A stretch of 64,000 bases of DNA, taken from the NCBI GenBank assembly GCA_003344405.1, contig NOWV01000025.1, positions 372,001 through 436,000 on the forward strand. Reading direction: 5' to 3'. The notes under the pieces were generated by a model. That model saw only the letters and a program-made list of their open reading frames with translations. It was not told where the DNA came from and did no database searches. Shown piece by piece: positions 37,610-50,560 of the stretch. Numbering within the stretch: the stretch's first letter is position 1; each line of letters starts with the position of its first letter. This DNA comes from Trichoplax sp. H2 (taxonomy: Eukaryota > Placozoa > Uniplacotomia > Trichoplacea). The position numbers and the translations under genes are program-made.

Positions 37610-40600
37610 TCATGCACGAATTAATTTTAGAAATATTAAGTCATCAAAGCAAGCGTATAAACCTTCATAAATTAAATTGCTGTTGGAGCCTTGATCCTCT
37701 GTTACATCAAATTCTTCCACATTAGATGATATCTTGATCTATAATTATATTTAGTAAATTATGAAATGAAATTGCTTATATGTATATACGACGAGGTATT
37801 ACTTTAGTAGTATCATTTCGCCAAATAATATAGATTTAAGTTAAAATACTGACGCTTTTTGCTATGAGAACAGTCATATTAAACGACTTTGTAAGTAACA
37901 CTATGACGAAATTGTAATTGAAATATATTTAAGAAATGTTATACCTTTGGATGTTTGCGGTTCGATGTGCTGAGAGCAATACTTTGAGAGCCAGTCGATG
38001 AATTAAAACCTACTCTACGCATAAGATAGTGTCGAACCTAATTTGATGGGAATGATCGTTGTATAAAGGTGTTAAATTTAGTAAGATACGGTAATTACAC
38101 TTAAATGATAATGTTAATATGACGTTTTTTCCTATAAGGAATAGGTATGTTTAAAAGTATAACAATGATACATACTTCAGAATTATACAGGCAGTGAAAT
38201 GAAAAAAAAAAGCAACCCTGTACGACAAAAAAGGAAATATCAGTTACAATATCTATTTGATAAAAAGATGTATCTAAGTTTAACCTTAGTTATAATCTCT
38301 AAATCAAGATAATAGTTAATAAGTTACACCATTTGAGAAAGGTAAAAATTATCGTCATAGCAAACCTGTAAACCATTCAAAATAACAAAGATATAACTGA
38401 AGGCAATGGTATGATTGCTCATTGAGAAAATACCAAATATCCAAGTTAAGCCAAGGATAGGCAACAAAATAAGAGTGGCTTTCACGATAGATCTAATATA
38501 AAATTTATTGTTGGAAGAGAGCAGCTAGAGTTACATCAAAAAATTCAATCAATTTAAGATAGAAGTGCAGTAATTGCAATTATCTGCTACGCTAATATAA
38601 CTATATTTCGATCTACATAAATTGATTTTACTTTACTTGATTTTTTTTGCGCTATAAAACTGTCGACTAGCTGGATGGATCCCGGATTTATTAGCGGTAA
38701 CTCGAAGGACGAGAATCATTACTAAAAAATTTACCTATTGGTAAGAATAATCCGGAAAAATTAAAATTTTTATTTAATCTTTAAGACGAAGAACAGATAA
38801 AATCTCTCAGCTAAAATACGGTGAAATAATTCAGTCCATACTTAAAGGTAGGTCTACTTGAGCTAGTGTTAGAGAATAATCATGTAAGATTATCGTACGA
38901 GTAACGACATGACTGGTCCGATAACTATAGTAGTGTAGAATAGGTAAAACGCGCAAGCTTGCCGTATAACTACCTGAACTAACTAACGAGACAGACGAAA
39001 GAAGATAGCTTTTATAATGTTAACTGAGTAACTTGCTAATGTATATTAAATAAACTTACCAAAATGACAAATAAAGCGGGTCCTGTAAATGCCCAAATGA
39101 ATCCACTATGAACTGATAGCCAACACCTATGTTAAGCAAAATAGTACTTTATTTGCATGCATGGCAGCAATTTTTTACACAATGTCGCAAAATTAACGCA
39201 GATTCACTTTAATTGTAAGCCAGCGATAACAATGTAAAATAACTAATTAGTCCAACTACGCGTCTTAACTTTCGAAGAGCAAATTTACTTTATTTCACAA
39301 AAATTAAACACTTAACGAGGAATTTCACAATCATGTTCTAAGCCGAAAATGAACTGCTAGAAAAAACTAGCAAGCATCTCTAAACTATTTGCTAGTATTC
39401 TTTCTTAACATCTAGAGTAGTCGAACAGCTATAAAGTAGCAAGTCAGTACATTATTATGTCTGAAATGATCACAAATAATACCTTTGTTCCTACATATTA
39501 GCCATCATAATGTTACCAAATACTTCTATTAAGTATTGAACTCACTTTTATCTTATCTGATTATTGCAACACCGCATTTTATAGTGGTATGCGAGGTCGT
39601 TTTATCTTATTTATGATTATTACAAGCCAAGTAATAAGTTATGTCTAAGCGATAGCAGTGATATTTTACTGTATCAAGAAGCTATGTGGCTCGGTAAGGT
39701 CTATAGTATTTGAAAATATTTTTATTATCTGTCAAATGAAATGATTCAAAGTAACAATCACGTTAGCCGTAAAATTGGCTGTATAACTTCTTTACTGACA
39801 GCATATTATGATTTTTTCAATTACTTTAGACTAAAAATCATATCTTGCTCGTACAAATTTGATCTTATCCAATATTACCTATAAATTATAGTATATATGT
39901 TACGGTACTACGTTGCCTAAATTACAGAGTTTAAGAAATTTTTGTTACTGATAGTGTTTTAGTATTATAGTATAGGAAATGCTAGAATTTGTTGTACTTA
40001 TACCTGTAGGAATTAATATCCTATTGTAAATCAAAAATACTCTTGCTTTATTCGAAAAATGAAAGCTATGAGCGTTATTGTAAAGTGATACATCTATTAG
40101 CCAACAACGCTTTGTGAATACGTACGTAATTTCGATAAGATTATTCTTTGTAAATAAATTTTTCTTTTTATCTAATTACATCATTCAGATGTGTCTGGTA
40201 TTTCTTTGTTAAGATAAACGGTTATTTATGAGTGTATTTATTGGTTTAAATCAGTTAATTTTGTGAGAGAACAGTGAGTAAAGAGTTACGGAATAAAGCT
40301 GTTTTGTAGATTATAATTTAGCGTGTCTACTGGTTGTGAGCCTTTTAGAAGGGTAGTTCTTAGACGTTATAGTAGCAGTACTATATTCTTACTAGATCTT
40401 TTGGCAGATTAGGGTAGTAATCTGTAGAAGCACCTCAAAGTAAGTGCTTTGCGTTAGACTAGTAAACTTATCAGGAAGTTGTCTGTGACAATATATTATT
40501 TTACTTATAATGTTAGTTAGCTAAAAAGGTATAAGCCGACTCACAATTTGTTTACTCCATATCTATCAAACCCTATACCAACCGCTACACCAACAGTCAC

Positions 40601-43600
40601 GATTGGAGAGCCTTCAGTTTAAAAGCATATTTCAAAATAAATTGAGTTTTACGCTAGAATGTTGAAATAAACTTAAACTTCATTATTTATCATTCAAGAT
40701 TTATTTACCCCATCCTATGGCATAATATAATTTTCTCTTGGAGCTTGTATTGAAAACCGTGATAACTTTTAAGTAAAGGTGAATACCTTCCGCAAGCATC
40801 CATGAGAACATCGACAACAGAAGCATATGTAGTGTTATAGCTAAAATTTTGCAGCATATCTAAAGTATAATAAAATACCAAACTTAGTTTATTACTATGT
40901 GAAATGGAGATTAATGGGATTACGGTCCGTAACTTTACTTAGAAATAGATGTATCTAAAATAATTTTAATTTCTTTACTGCATCATAAATTCAATAAATT
41001 TTTAATTCAGGGAAGGTAGGACATAATTAAAAAAGGAAATTTTAAGGCTAGTAGCTCAAGACAGGCTTATATTACTATATCATTGCACTTACATTATTAT
41101 TTTTAATTATGCTAGCACCGGTCAAAATGATTCCGATCTGAGATAACAACATTGCCAAAGCCAGATTAATATGAATTTCATGATGTTCCGAAGAAGTACT
41201 AACAAATTGATTAATGAAATCATCTAAATTACGGTTAAGAATCGATAATATTTTAACATCTTTTAGTAACTTCTATCAACTTCAGCAGAAAAAATTAAAC
41301 AGATGATTGATCACAGCTTTAGGTAAAAAGTAAATATTTAAGACTCTATTAAAATTATTGCTACTCGTACTTTACGTAATATATGTCATGTATATTTCTT
41401 TATTTAATAATTGTAATTTGTTTTAATTCATCTATAAACCTTATATCGCTGTTACTATTATATTATTTAAATTTTAAAATATCCTAAAAAGCTTTTTAAG
41501 TTCTTGGTAAAAACAGAATTTCATTTTATAGCAAATGCAAACGTGTTATTATGATTAGGCGGCTACTACTGTATTTAATCATGTGGCTACCTTAAAGTAA
41601 AATAACCATAAATAAACATATTAAGATTTATCTCATCGCTATCTATATCCTACTGTTCTATTTTTGTTTACCGAACAAGGGAAAGAATGACGATAGACAT
41701 AAACAATGCGATAATTGAAGTACCAGAGCAGATAAATGTTATTGTATCTAAATTAACTAAATGTTCTTGAGAGATCTTGTAGAAAGAATAAAAAAAATAG
41801 ATCAATAGTTTAGAGAGATATATAGTAAATGATAAAATGATTAAGATTTGGCGAAAGAGATACAGCGTAAAGCTTGCTAAAATGGCATTGACTGTATGAT
41901 AAGATAAAGTAACATATGAACTCAAGAGTATCCTTAGCGTAATGAAAAACAAATCGAGATTAAATTTATATTACATATGAAAATAGAATTAGAATTAAGA
42001 TGATATCATTTAACTATAGTCTAAATTTTAAATTGACTTAATAAAAGTAAATTTACAATAGACAAGATAAATGATGTTTGTGAAACTTTATAAAGCCTCC
42101 GTTGTTAGCTAAATCCTTTCCTAGGTAATATAATCGGTCTAAAATATTTTATTTCTAAACTGCTAACCTCTACTTCTGTAACGCGCATTAATATTGCAAA
42201 ATGCGTTAAATGGTTACACCGACAGTGGGTATGAGTTTGATTCCAATGAACAACGCTGCAACCACTATCTGACCAATTTCCTGAGCTAGGATTTAAATAA
42301 GCAATATTGAAAACAGACTGGTTAGAAATTTGTTTCGTTACCTCACATATTACTATATCTGATTTTCGGTCAGATTTCGATTTACCTTTTGGAATTGGTA
42401 GCAAATTCCCAAAATACACAAACTGGTTGAAAAGTTGTAGTAAAATTGACCTAGTTCAAGGTATAATTTTAATGGTGGTCTAAATACTACTGACCATAGA
42501 AAGCGGTAGTATTTGATTGCAATCATGATTTCTAGTCTACTTTTACATTACCTTGTTATGAAATAAAGTGAAAGTAAAAGGATTGGAATTATTCAACTTC
42601 GGCATAGGTGTTACAGTGCAACCCAAAATTAGGGAATTTAGATAGGTATTGGATGCTTGACTGGAGCTTAATAAGCAGGTTAATTAAATAGTAGTATAAA
42701 AAAATACTTTTAGAAAACCAATATATCAAAATATAAAAAATTAATACTAGATGTAGAGATTAGGTTTATTTTTTAGTGCAAACCCTTCCGTATCCGAATT
42801 TGCTTTTTGCTTATTCATGATATACTGTAAGGATTTATACGCGCTGATGGAAACGATTACATTATCTATACCGTGATATGAACAATAATAGATTTAGAAA
42901 TGAAAACAATTTCGTTCAATTTAGTCACTTAATGCTCTAGCATGAAAATATATAATACACACTTTTGTTGAGTTATTTAATGGCTCTAAATATCACACGA
43001 ATTAAACAATATTGACTAGATGAAATTATCATTTGCTGAATTAAAGCTCTGCAAAATTAATATTATACGATTTACAAATAAAATAGCTAAATAATCGCGA
43101 TAACAAAGGCTCATATTACGTAAAAAGTATCACATAAAACGTGATTCAATTGTGTGAAATTAGAATGGACAGGAATACTGTATATATAAATTAGAGTAAA
43201 TATACAATCGCAGCCTTTAAATAAAATAGATTTACTGATGTGCGTACTGTTCGATGAACATAATCAAACTAGTATTCGTAGAAATAGGATCATTGCTAGC
43301 TAGTAGGTTGTAATTTGCATAATGAGATTATTAAAATCGGATTTTAAAGATTGCCGCATTAACAGTGGAACAAATGTATAATAAAGGCATTCCACCGGCC
43401 ACATTATTATAGGCTGCAAAAATTTTTATTATTACTTTCAAATCCTTTGAAAATGTTATATGAAGAAAGACCGACAATAAATGCGAAAGCTTCTCATAGA
43501 AAAGTTAGTCGCTAATTACCTATTTCTGTAGCAAGATGAGATGGTGGTAATGTCAAAGAATATTTTTGAATTAATGAATTATGATCAGTAGTATCCGTCG

Positions 43601-46600
43601 CCTCCATGGAAAATCCGTAGTTGATATATAAAGATGATGACTCTTTGACAATATTCACATCTAGAGTCCAAAAAAAGAGAAATAGGACCATAGTTACACC
43701 AACTAGCAATGTATCCTTGATTCTAAATCTTAGAAACAAATTACTAATGATAACTTATAACATATTTTCTGAAACTATCGGTATTATAACTGACCGCAGT
43801 AAAGTTATACGATATTAATACTTTTGTCATTTGATAAAAAAGAAAGCTTTCGATACTGAAAATTGAATGCTTTAATAAAACTACTAAAGATCTGCAAGCT
43901 TACCCAGGTTAGGAGAGTTGAAGATAAACGACTGGTTAACGGCTAAGACATGGCCAACATCTTTTGAGACTTTATCAGTTACATTCAAAATATCTGCGGA
44001 TATTGCATCTTTCTAAATGGAATACATTTGTGTAATAAAACTTATGCTATTAACGATACTTTGAAAAATATTTGATATTGGTAAATAGCAGTGCAAAAGG
44101 CTATTATAAAGAGTTAATGTTGCTATAACCTAGGCCTTACAGCTATAATTTATCGTGAAGTCATATAATTAATCAATTACAACTTGATTACAGGTAATTG
44201 CTTACAATCTCATGTCATGATTTAAAATATCTAAAACATAACTACTCCGCTCAGTAACACTATAATTCCGAGTAAATTTTTATGGATCGAATTATTATAG
44301 ACCTAATAACTATACCATCACTTAATTACATTTTTTGCAATTAAACTATTTCAAAAGTTCTTGCGAATAAAAGTAATAACTATTATGGCAATTTAATCTT
44401 CTATTAGCTCCAATAAAATCTTATATGTTTAAGTTGACTTTAAAAAAAGCATAAATTTCATTAGGGCAAATATTGGGCTCTATTTACGCCGCAAGCATGC
44501 AGAAAGCTAAATTTTTTTAGTCCAAAGTATATAGCTAAATTAATATTTAATAATATTATGCATTAAAGTCAATTTCTGCGGTATCTCAGCATAAAAAACC
44601 TAAAACTTAGAATTGTGCAAAATCAAAAATCATCAGATTTCCTCGAATGCAGTGGCATTAAGTGTCTCAAAATCAGAAAGGATCAAAATTTGAAAATTTA
44701 TAATTTTTATTTTATTACACAAACTACTTCCTCAATCTAGAATAAAACCAACTAATTCTGAGAGATGAAATCTCCTGCTTATATGAGTTATTTTTCTAAC
44801 ATGTTTAGATCTATAATTTCTAGATAATCTAGTATCAAATTACTGGCATAATCTTTGGTGTTCAACCATCTTAAGAAGACATTCTTAATTAATGCTACAA
44901 TGTTTACTGTAATTATTTTTTAGCACGGATATGTGCTCAATGCTATCTTAAGATTCTAGTTAATCTACTATTGCGGATCTATAGTATCAATCTAAAAATC
45001 TGACATGCCACTTAGCGACTTCCTACAAGCTATTAAGCTATTTTGGGCTGCACTATCGTGGCAGGTGCTTTAATTAATCAATAGGAAGATTATTGTGATA
45101 AAAGTATATCCTCACCTTACTAGTTTTACGCCATGCATTCAGGTTATACTTTGAAGTTAGAATGCCAAGAGTACTGAAATAAACCTAAAGTATAAGTTAA
45201 TCCGTTTATTAGTATAGGTCTTCAGTAATACAAAATTAACAAGCTAATAGCAGTATGTCAATGCTTATGTGCTCATACTGTATCACCAAATTTAATGTGG
45301 TGTAGTTTATTAAGATTTATTAATAACTGGAAGGACTTAGAATCTTAGTTGAAATTCCAATAATAGAAATTAACATTTCAATAGATGACATGTATATTTG
45401 CTTATATGTGAATGGCATCGTAGTCTATTATCATTACAGGTATTTATCGAATCCACTTCATTACATTAAATATGCTAATAAAAGATGAAACAATTAATCT
45501 GAATTATCTTGTCAATAGTAAAGAATTCACGTTTTAAAATCTGTTCAATGTTTAAAGGTACTCCTATACTGCTATATCACTTAATTTATCCTGTAGGCAA
45601 ATTACTAGTCCAATTTACTTGTAATATTTGCCAACATTAGGGTAATCTGCAGTCTAATTTGATGATGGATGCGGTAACAACGGCGTTAAAAATCAATAAA
45701 CTAGTCAATTAATTAATTAATTAATTAATTATTAGGCAATAAACTTGATAATGGTAAAATTTTCAATTAATCAATTAACTTATTATTGGACGATAGGAAT
45801 TTAGATGAATGATTCATATCGGAATGACCTGCTGCACCAGGGAAAAATATTCATGAAGCTCGAAGTAAACGTAGAGCATACGTATATGAAGACATTGATC
45901 GACTAGATTTCAGAACTTAGAACTAGATTCACTTACTGTTTTGTTTCTCTATTTGAATAGCTTAAATGAGCTTTTATTTTTATTTACAGTAAACATTTAT
46001 GTTCGACTCCGTCATCCTAACTTTATTGTCAGATATAGAAGTAGAACAGAGTGAGATATAGTCAGCCTTGTTCCGAACACATAGCTAACTTCACAATACT
46101 GGCATACTATACGAACGACATGATATGATCTGACCTTAGCAAACTCCTATCGTCATAAACTACTGCTTACATACATTTGAATTATCTGGTGAAATGGTCT
46201 AGTATTTCTGCTAATAGCTATATATAGTGTATGTACATGAAGCTTCTTGGAAAGGCTACTATACTATCATACGCTTTAGCATATTGTACCAATAGTGTAT
46301 ATTTAAGTTCATGAAAAATCTATTCTATTTTTGTCTAGGGATATTACCAAGTAAAAACTGTGAGCTGAAAATCTACTATTTCATATATTGTTACTTATAT
46401 CTTATCAATAGGTATCTTGCAACTATCTACATCAATAGATACTTTAAACTACAAATCATTTGGGTTACTACATTACGATACTATTGGATCAAATTTCGAA
46501 TGCAACTTGCCGTTCTTAATAGTAAAAATCTTTATAGATGAAATATTATAAGTAAAATCTTTAGGTAGACTTTATTGAAACAATGCAATTGGATATCTGA

Positions 46601-49600
46601 TAAGCTGGAATACCTTGGCATAATTTGTTTGATTTAATGTTCCGTTTAGGTTAACTGGATAATTCAGCTTTAACAATGCTTGATGTGCAATAATTATATC
46701 ATCTGAATTAATAGTACCATTTGTATCGAGAGCTTTTTGAAGGTTAGTCAGTATAGTAATGGCTTGCTTGCCTGTAAAGCTTGTCTGATTCTTAGAAATC
46801 TAATTGAAATAGAAGTTATTAAGGGTAGACACCGATAAGAAAATCGAAAAAGTAAGTGAAGCGATAGTATACTCAACCTGATTGTAAATATCTAGAAATT
46901 CTACGGAGATATTGCTTGCATAGGGAGTAACGGTTGTTGGCATATAGGTCACCCTGGTGGATAGTCAACATTTATAACGCAATTGCTGAGCTACTAAGAA
47001 TTTTAGAAAGTGACTATAGCTTCTTTAATAATATCAAAAGCCAATAACGTATTGCATTCTAGAACTCTTTACTTAAGATTATATATATCGATTGAATGTT
47101 ATACACTTATGAGGATACATACTCAATGCTGCTAGCATTTGCTTGGGTAGAGACTGATGTTGTCAGTATGTTTGTTAATAAGATTGAAGGTGGAGAGCTA
47201 TTTACGGTGTTTTGACTTTGCAATAATTGGCAACTGATCGAAGACATGGAGCAAATGTTTGTCTGTTTGATCGTTGATTCAGGAACAGGTGATAGACTCG
47301 TAGAAACAGCTTGCAATGTCCTGGCATTAGTCAGATTTGTTGTACTATCATTTGGATGGTTTGCAACGGAATCTGCAGTTGATATGGCAACTTTTAAACT
47401 GCTGGCTAGGGGTTGTGAAGAAGATACCGAAAATTCAGCTACTCCATTCTTTTGACTGCTTTCAATAGTGAGTAAAATATCTCTGTTGCTATTACTTGCA
47501 GAAGCTGCTGGAATGACTACAGTGGCATTAATATTAGTGTTCGAAGGCAGTATAGAATCGAAAATACTAATTCCACTATAAACTGAGGTCGCCGCTACTG
47601 CTTCGTTGATTCCTGAAGAAGAAGTTAATGTACCTTTAACAGATAGTGATGCCATCCAATTTGTCATTACTTCTGAAGCCGATGTTTCTACATATATTTC
47701 TGATGTACTTGCTACCCCATCAGGAAGAGATACAGAGGTTGTTGTCGTACTCATTATTAGAGTAGAAATGGATACACTCATTTCATAAGAGTAATAAATA
47801 GATTCTGACCATGACACTTGAGTCATTAAGCTTGGAGATAGAATGTCACTTGAAAGATTTATGGAATCATCGATGGTTTCTTTCGTGAATAAGATAGTAT
47901 CGTGCAATATTGTTGTTGATTCAAGCTGTAATGATTGCACGGTATTTGTTGGAGACAAGAGTACGTTTGAAAGCAATAGAGAATTGCTAAGCATTTCTTT
48001 CGAAGAGAGAATGCCATTAAGAAACATCGATGTACTAATATTATCAGGTAAAGCTAAATTAGTGATAGAAGTAGATTCAGATAGGGATGATTGAACTAAA
48101 TTTGAAGATGAGATGGAATATTCGTATGTCGAGGAATCATAGAGTGATTCACTTGATAGAGTAGTATCAAGCGAATTAGTTGTACTTGAATTATTGGTAG
48201 CTGAAATATAATTTTAATTCAAATTAGATATTGCAAAATATACGTAAGGCACCTTACAGAAATTAATTTTTCATTAGCTCGTTATTGTCTGATATGCTTA
48301 TAAAAATACTGAAGAAATTATGCCTAGATGCGATAGGAATGGTATAATTTACTTTCATCAATGGTAAAATTATACTGAGATAGCAAAATTATTAAATATT
48401 ACATCTCTAGAATATCTTAATCAAACGCAGTAATTTAGCAACTTTAAGAGAATAAAAAAGTTCAAGCATTTCCCAAATTATTAGTGTCAAGGGTTTAATA
48501 ATCGCTTATAATGTCTTACTCGTAGAATGCATTGCTTCTGAACTTGAAAATAATAAAATTAGGATAAAGGTTGGAATTGAAAGAGAAGGAAATTTAAGTT
48601 AATATAGAGTATTAAAGCGATACGAAACTTTATCTCCAAAACCTAGTGGAGAAGATCTCGTAGTACGGAAAACGTTTGGCGTTCAGAATAATCAAATTCT
48701 ACGATGCGGCCTGTTAGGATGATCTATCTACATTTAATTTTCTATATTCCGTTATTTCAGAATTCATGTAGATGAAATGACTAGCAGACAGATTCATTTA
48801 GATAGCTTTCTATATGTTTAGAATCTACAGTATATGGACACATTGATAGGATATCATTATAAGATATTACTCACCTTGTAAAACTACTGTAGATCGCTAC
48901 GTCTCAATTTAACATTCATATGCTAAGATACGTGTATATAGTACTTAAAGGCACGAAACATAGCATCATATGCTAGGTAGTCCTATCAATCGATAAATGG
49001 AATAGATTCCATGGGTTTTGATATCGAGTATTAAGATCCTGGTAGTAATATTTAGATGTTCTGTAGTCAACTCGAAGTTGCAATCACTTTTAATTGCATT
49101 TATCAATAATAGCTAATTTGTGGCCATCAGGTAAATATATGTCACAGTACGAACTACCGTTTAAAACTGAATGACTAAAATTAGTGAATTAACATTTATA
49201 TATGGTAATAACTATTAACGGCTTACAGCAAGAACCACGGCAGTTTTTTATTTGTTACCGTAAATTATGCTGCACTGTAGCAGGAGTTGTTATATAGTAA
49301 CTGATGTTGATTGATCACAGTGCTATGTCTTGTGGTGCTTGTGATTAAGGGATATTGAATCCCTGAAACTTTAAAGATTTGTTTTACGTTATCTTTGTCA
49401 CGAAACTGGTTTGTGACAATATGTTATCTGTTTCTTTCATTAGTGAAATATTTCCATTCAAACTATATGCTCTGCTAGAAGAACTGTCCTGTAACCGGCT
49501 GTATCCCCGATATTCTCGTAAAGATGAATTAGATTAACGTTTTGATTAAGATTTCATGCGCGTTCTCGACATGAATAACGTAATACTCTACAGGTAGATA

Positions 49601-50560
49601 GATTATTGCAATCGATCATAATTTCTATTTTAGGTATTCTTAATAGCAACTTACATAATTCGCATAGTGTGCGTGCATCACTGCTACAAGAGCGAGTTTT
49701 CCATTTCCAGCTGCTACCAATATATTCGATAACGACACATCGATATCCGGCAACGTTAGGCTCGTCGGTGTCCCAATTTGTATAATTTCCGGTAGACTTA
49801 TTCAGGCTCAGCCATACAAAATCATTTGGGCCATTTAAGTTATGAACATCATATAAATCTAACCAGTAAATTTTATTTGTAAGCACTTCAGAAGTAGCAG
49901 CAGCTAATCGTTGCGAAGAGTTTAGGGTAACCACATTTCCGCCTATGTTTGCACAAAAACTCTCAGAATCAGCAAATGAACGCTGGCCATAATTTTCTAT
50001 TCCGTAGCATAACCCTTCAAACAAGACGTAATTAGGTGGACAAATCGGTACTGTTGCAGCTAAAGTGGTATCAAAAATGGAATTCAAATTAGTATATCTA
50101 ACATTGATCAGTGATTTTGCAAACATTAGCTAATTGATAGGTACCGTAATCGATCAAATGATACTATACTATTTTATATTAAAACCCATGGTACATTTTT
50201 GTGATGAGAAGTCATAATTATAAATGTAAATCATATACAAGTAGCTGGATATGGATCCTAATTGGCACAACAACTGCGATATTTAGAAATCATCTAAGTT
50301 TCGATTTGAACAAGCTCAAATTATAATGAGACAGCAATATAATCGCGAAATGATCTAAAGAACACAACGTAAGGCGAAAATTAAAATTAAAGTAATACAT
50401 TATATTTACAGTTGAAATGCATAATTAAATAAGAGTCCACTTGGATTTTAACTGAAGGTAATAAATGAACTAATTCTAAAAAAATATACTGACAATAGTC
50501 GCTTATTGGCCTGCTAGTATTATTAAAATGTAACTTAGCTGTTAATAAAATAACCAGCAT
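37610..50560 (-). CDS. Paralogous adhesion GPCR: C-type lectin, Ser/Thr stalk, GAIN/GPS, 7TM (about 1115 aa)
   Basis: Exons in transcript order (minus strand): 50494-50560, 49655-50059, 47123-48200, 46878-46953, 46614-46790, 43904-44012, 43520-43660, 42552-42655, 42174-42422, 41672-41775, 41093-41198, 40709-40859, 40545-40611, 39060-39126, 38637-38734, 38366-38492, 37945-38037, 37610-37738. They sum to 3348 nt, open from ATG to TGA. Signal peptide MLVILLTA (exon 1, moderate support), lectin domain to residue 157, stalk to 516, GAIN/GPS to 802, 7TM 803-1042, then a 73-residue tail ending in an acidic segment (VEEFDVTEDQ). TM landmarks are FSWMLAEGIHLYL, CWLSVHSGFIWAF and LLPILGLTWIFGI. It lies head-to-tail upstream of its paralogue at 21746-30363 and arose by tandem duplication, shown by matched exons. 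Its second intron hosts a small mobile element. Probably a surface recognition receptor; ligand unknown. Confidence 0.88.
38366..41775 (-). other. 7TM region of the second adhesion GPCR
   Basis: Seven exons of 104, 106, 151, 67, 67, 98 and 127 nt, identical in length and phase to the paralogue. TM1 ICSGTSIIALFMSIVILSLV, TM2 HINLALAMLLSQIGIILTG, TM3 [15 protein letters not shown]4 SPIVTVGVAVGIG, TM5 GPALFVILVNFLVMILVL, TM6 LILLPILGLTWIFG, TM7 FSYIFVILNGLQ. Confidence 0.88.
42174..42422 (-). other. GPS region of the second adhesion GPCR
   Basis: A single 249-nt exon covering what the paralogue splits over two. It contains NWSDSGC and CRCNHLTHFAILM with the H-L-T triad, so cleavage is plausible and the tethered agonist would begin THFAILMRV. 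The first GPS Cys and Trp (C-x-F-W) are replaced by SVFNIAYLN; a Cys about 14 residues upstream (VICEV) might substitute. Confidence 0.85.
45707..45730. repeat. AATT microsatellite
   Basis: Six tandem copies of AATT within an intron of the second GPCR gene. Confidence 0.85.
47123..48200 (-). other. Ser/Thr-rich stalk exon of the second GPCR (359 residues)
   Basis: A 1078-nt exon bounded by AG at 48201-48202 and a GTATGT donor at 47122. It is Ser-rich with scattered NxS/T sites and lacks the Thr-codon low-complexity run of its paralogue. One Cys pair (ICSMSSISC) lies near the C-terminal end. Phase 1 in, phase 2 out. Confidence 0.82.
49140..49418. mobile_element. MITE-like element, copy 3 (279 bp, inverted) in an intron
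   Basis: Begins TGTCACAGTACGAACTACCG and ends GAAACTGGTTTGTGACA, the reverse complement of the ends of copy 1, including the TAACGT/ACGTTATCTTTGTCACG subterminal block. The interior is largely different from copy 1. Flanks are ATATA on the left and ATATG on the right, a 4 of 5 match to a target duplication. Lies in the intron between the lectin and stalk exons. Confidence 0.75.
49655..50059 (-). other. C-type lectin domain of the second adhesion GPCR
   Basis: One 405-nt symmetric 1-1 exon. It has CPPNYVLFEGLCYG, YWLDLYDV in place of WIGL, EPN in the loop (mannose-type in known lectins) and SCSSDARTLCEL at the end. The WND position reads WKTRSC. The EPN without WND leaves sugar binding uncertain. 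Confidence 0.9.
50494..50560 (-). other. Candidate signal-peptide exon of the second GPCR
   Basis: ATG at 50558-50560 followed by LVILLTAKLHFNNTS and ending in phase 1 at a GTCAGT donor, as the next exon requires. The joined product enters the lectin domain after 22 residues. No competing candidate was found, but an isolated 67-nt exon is weak evidence. Confidence 0.5.

Noticed and set aside
47246-48094. Three plus-strand open frames
   Set aside because: Shadows of the stalk exon of the second GPCR on the opposite strand.
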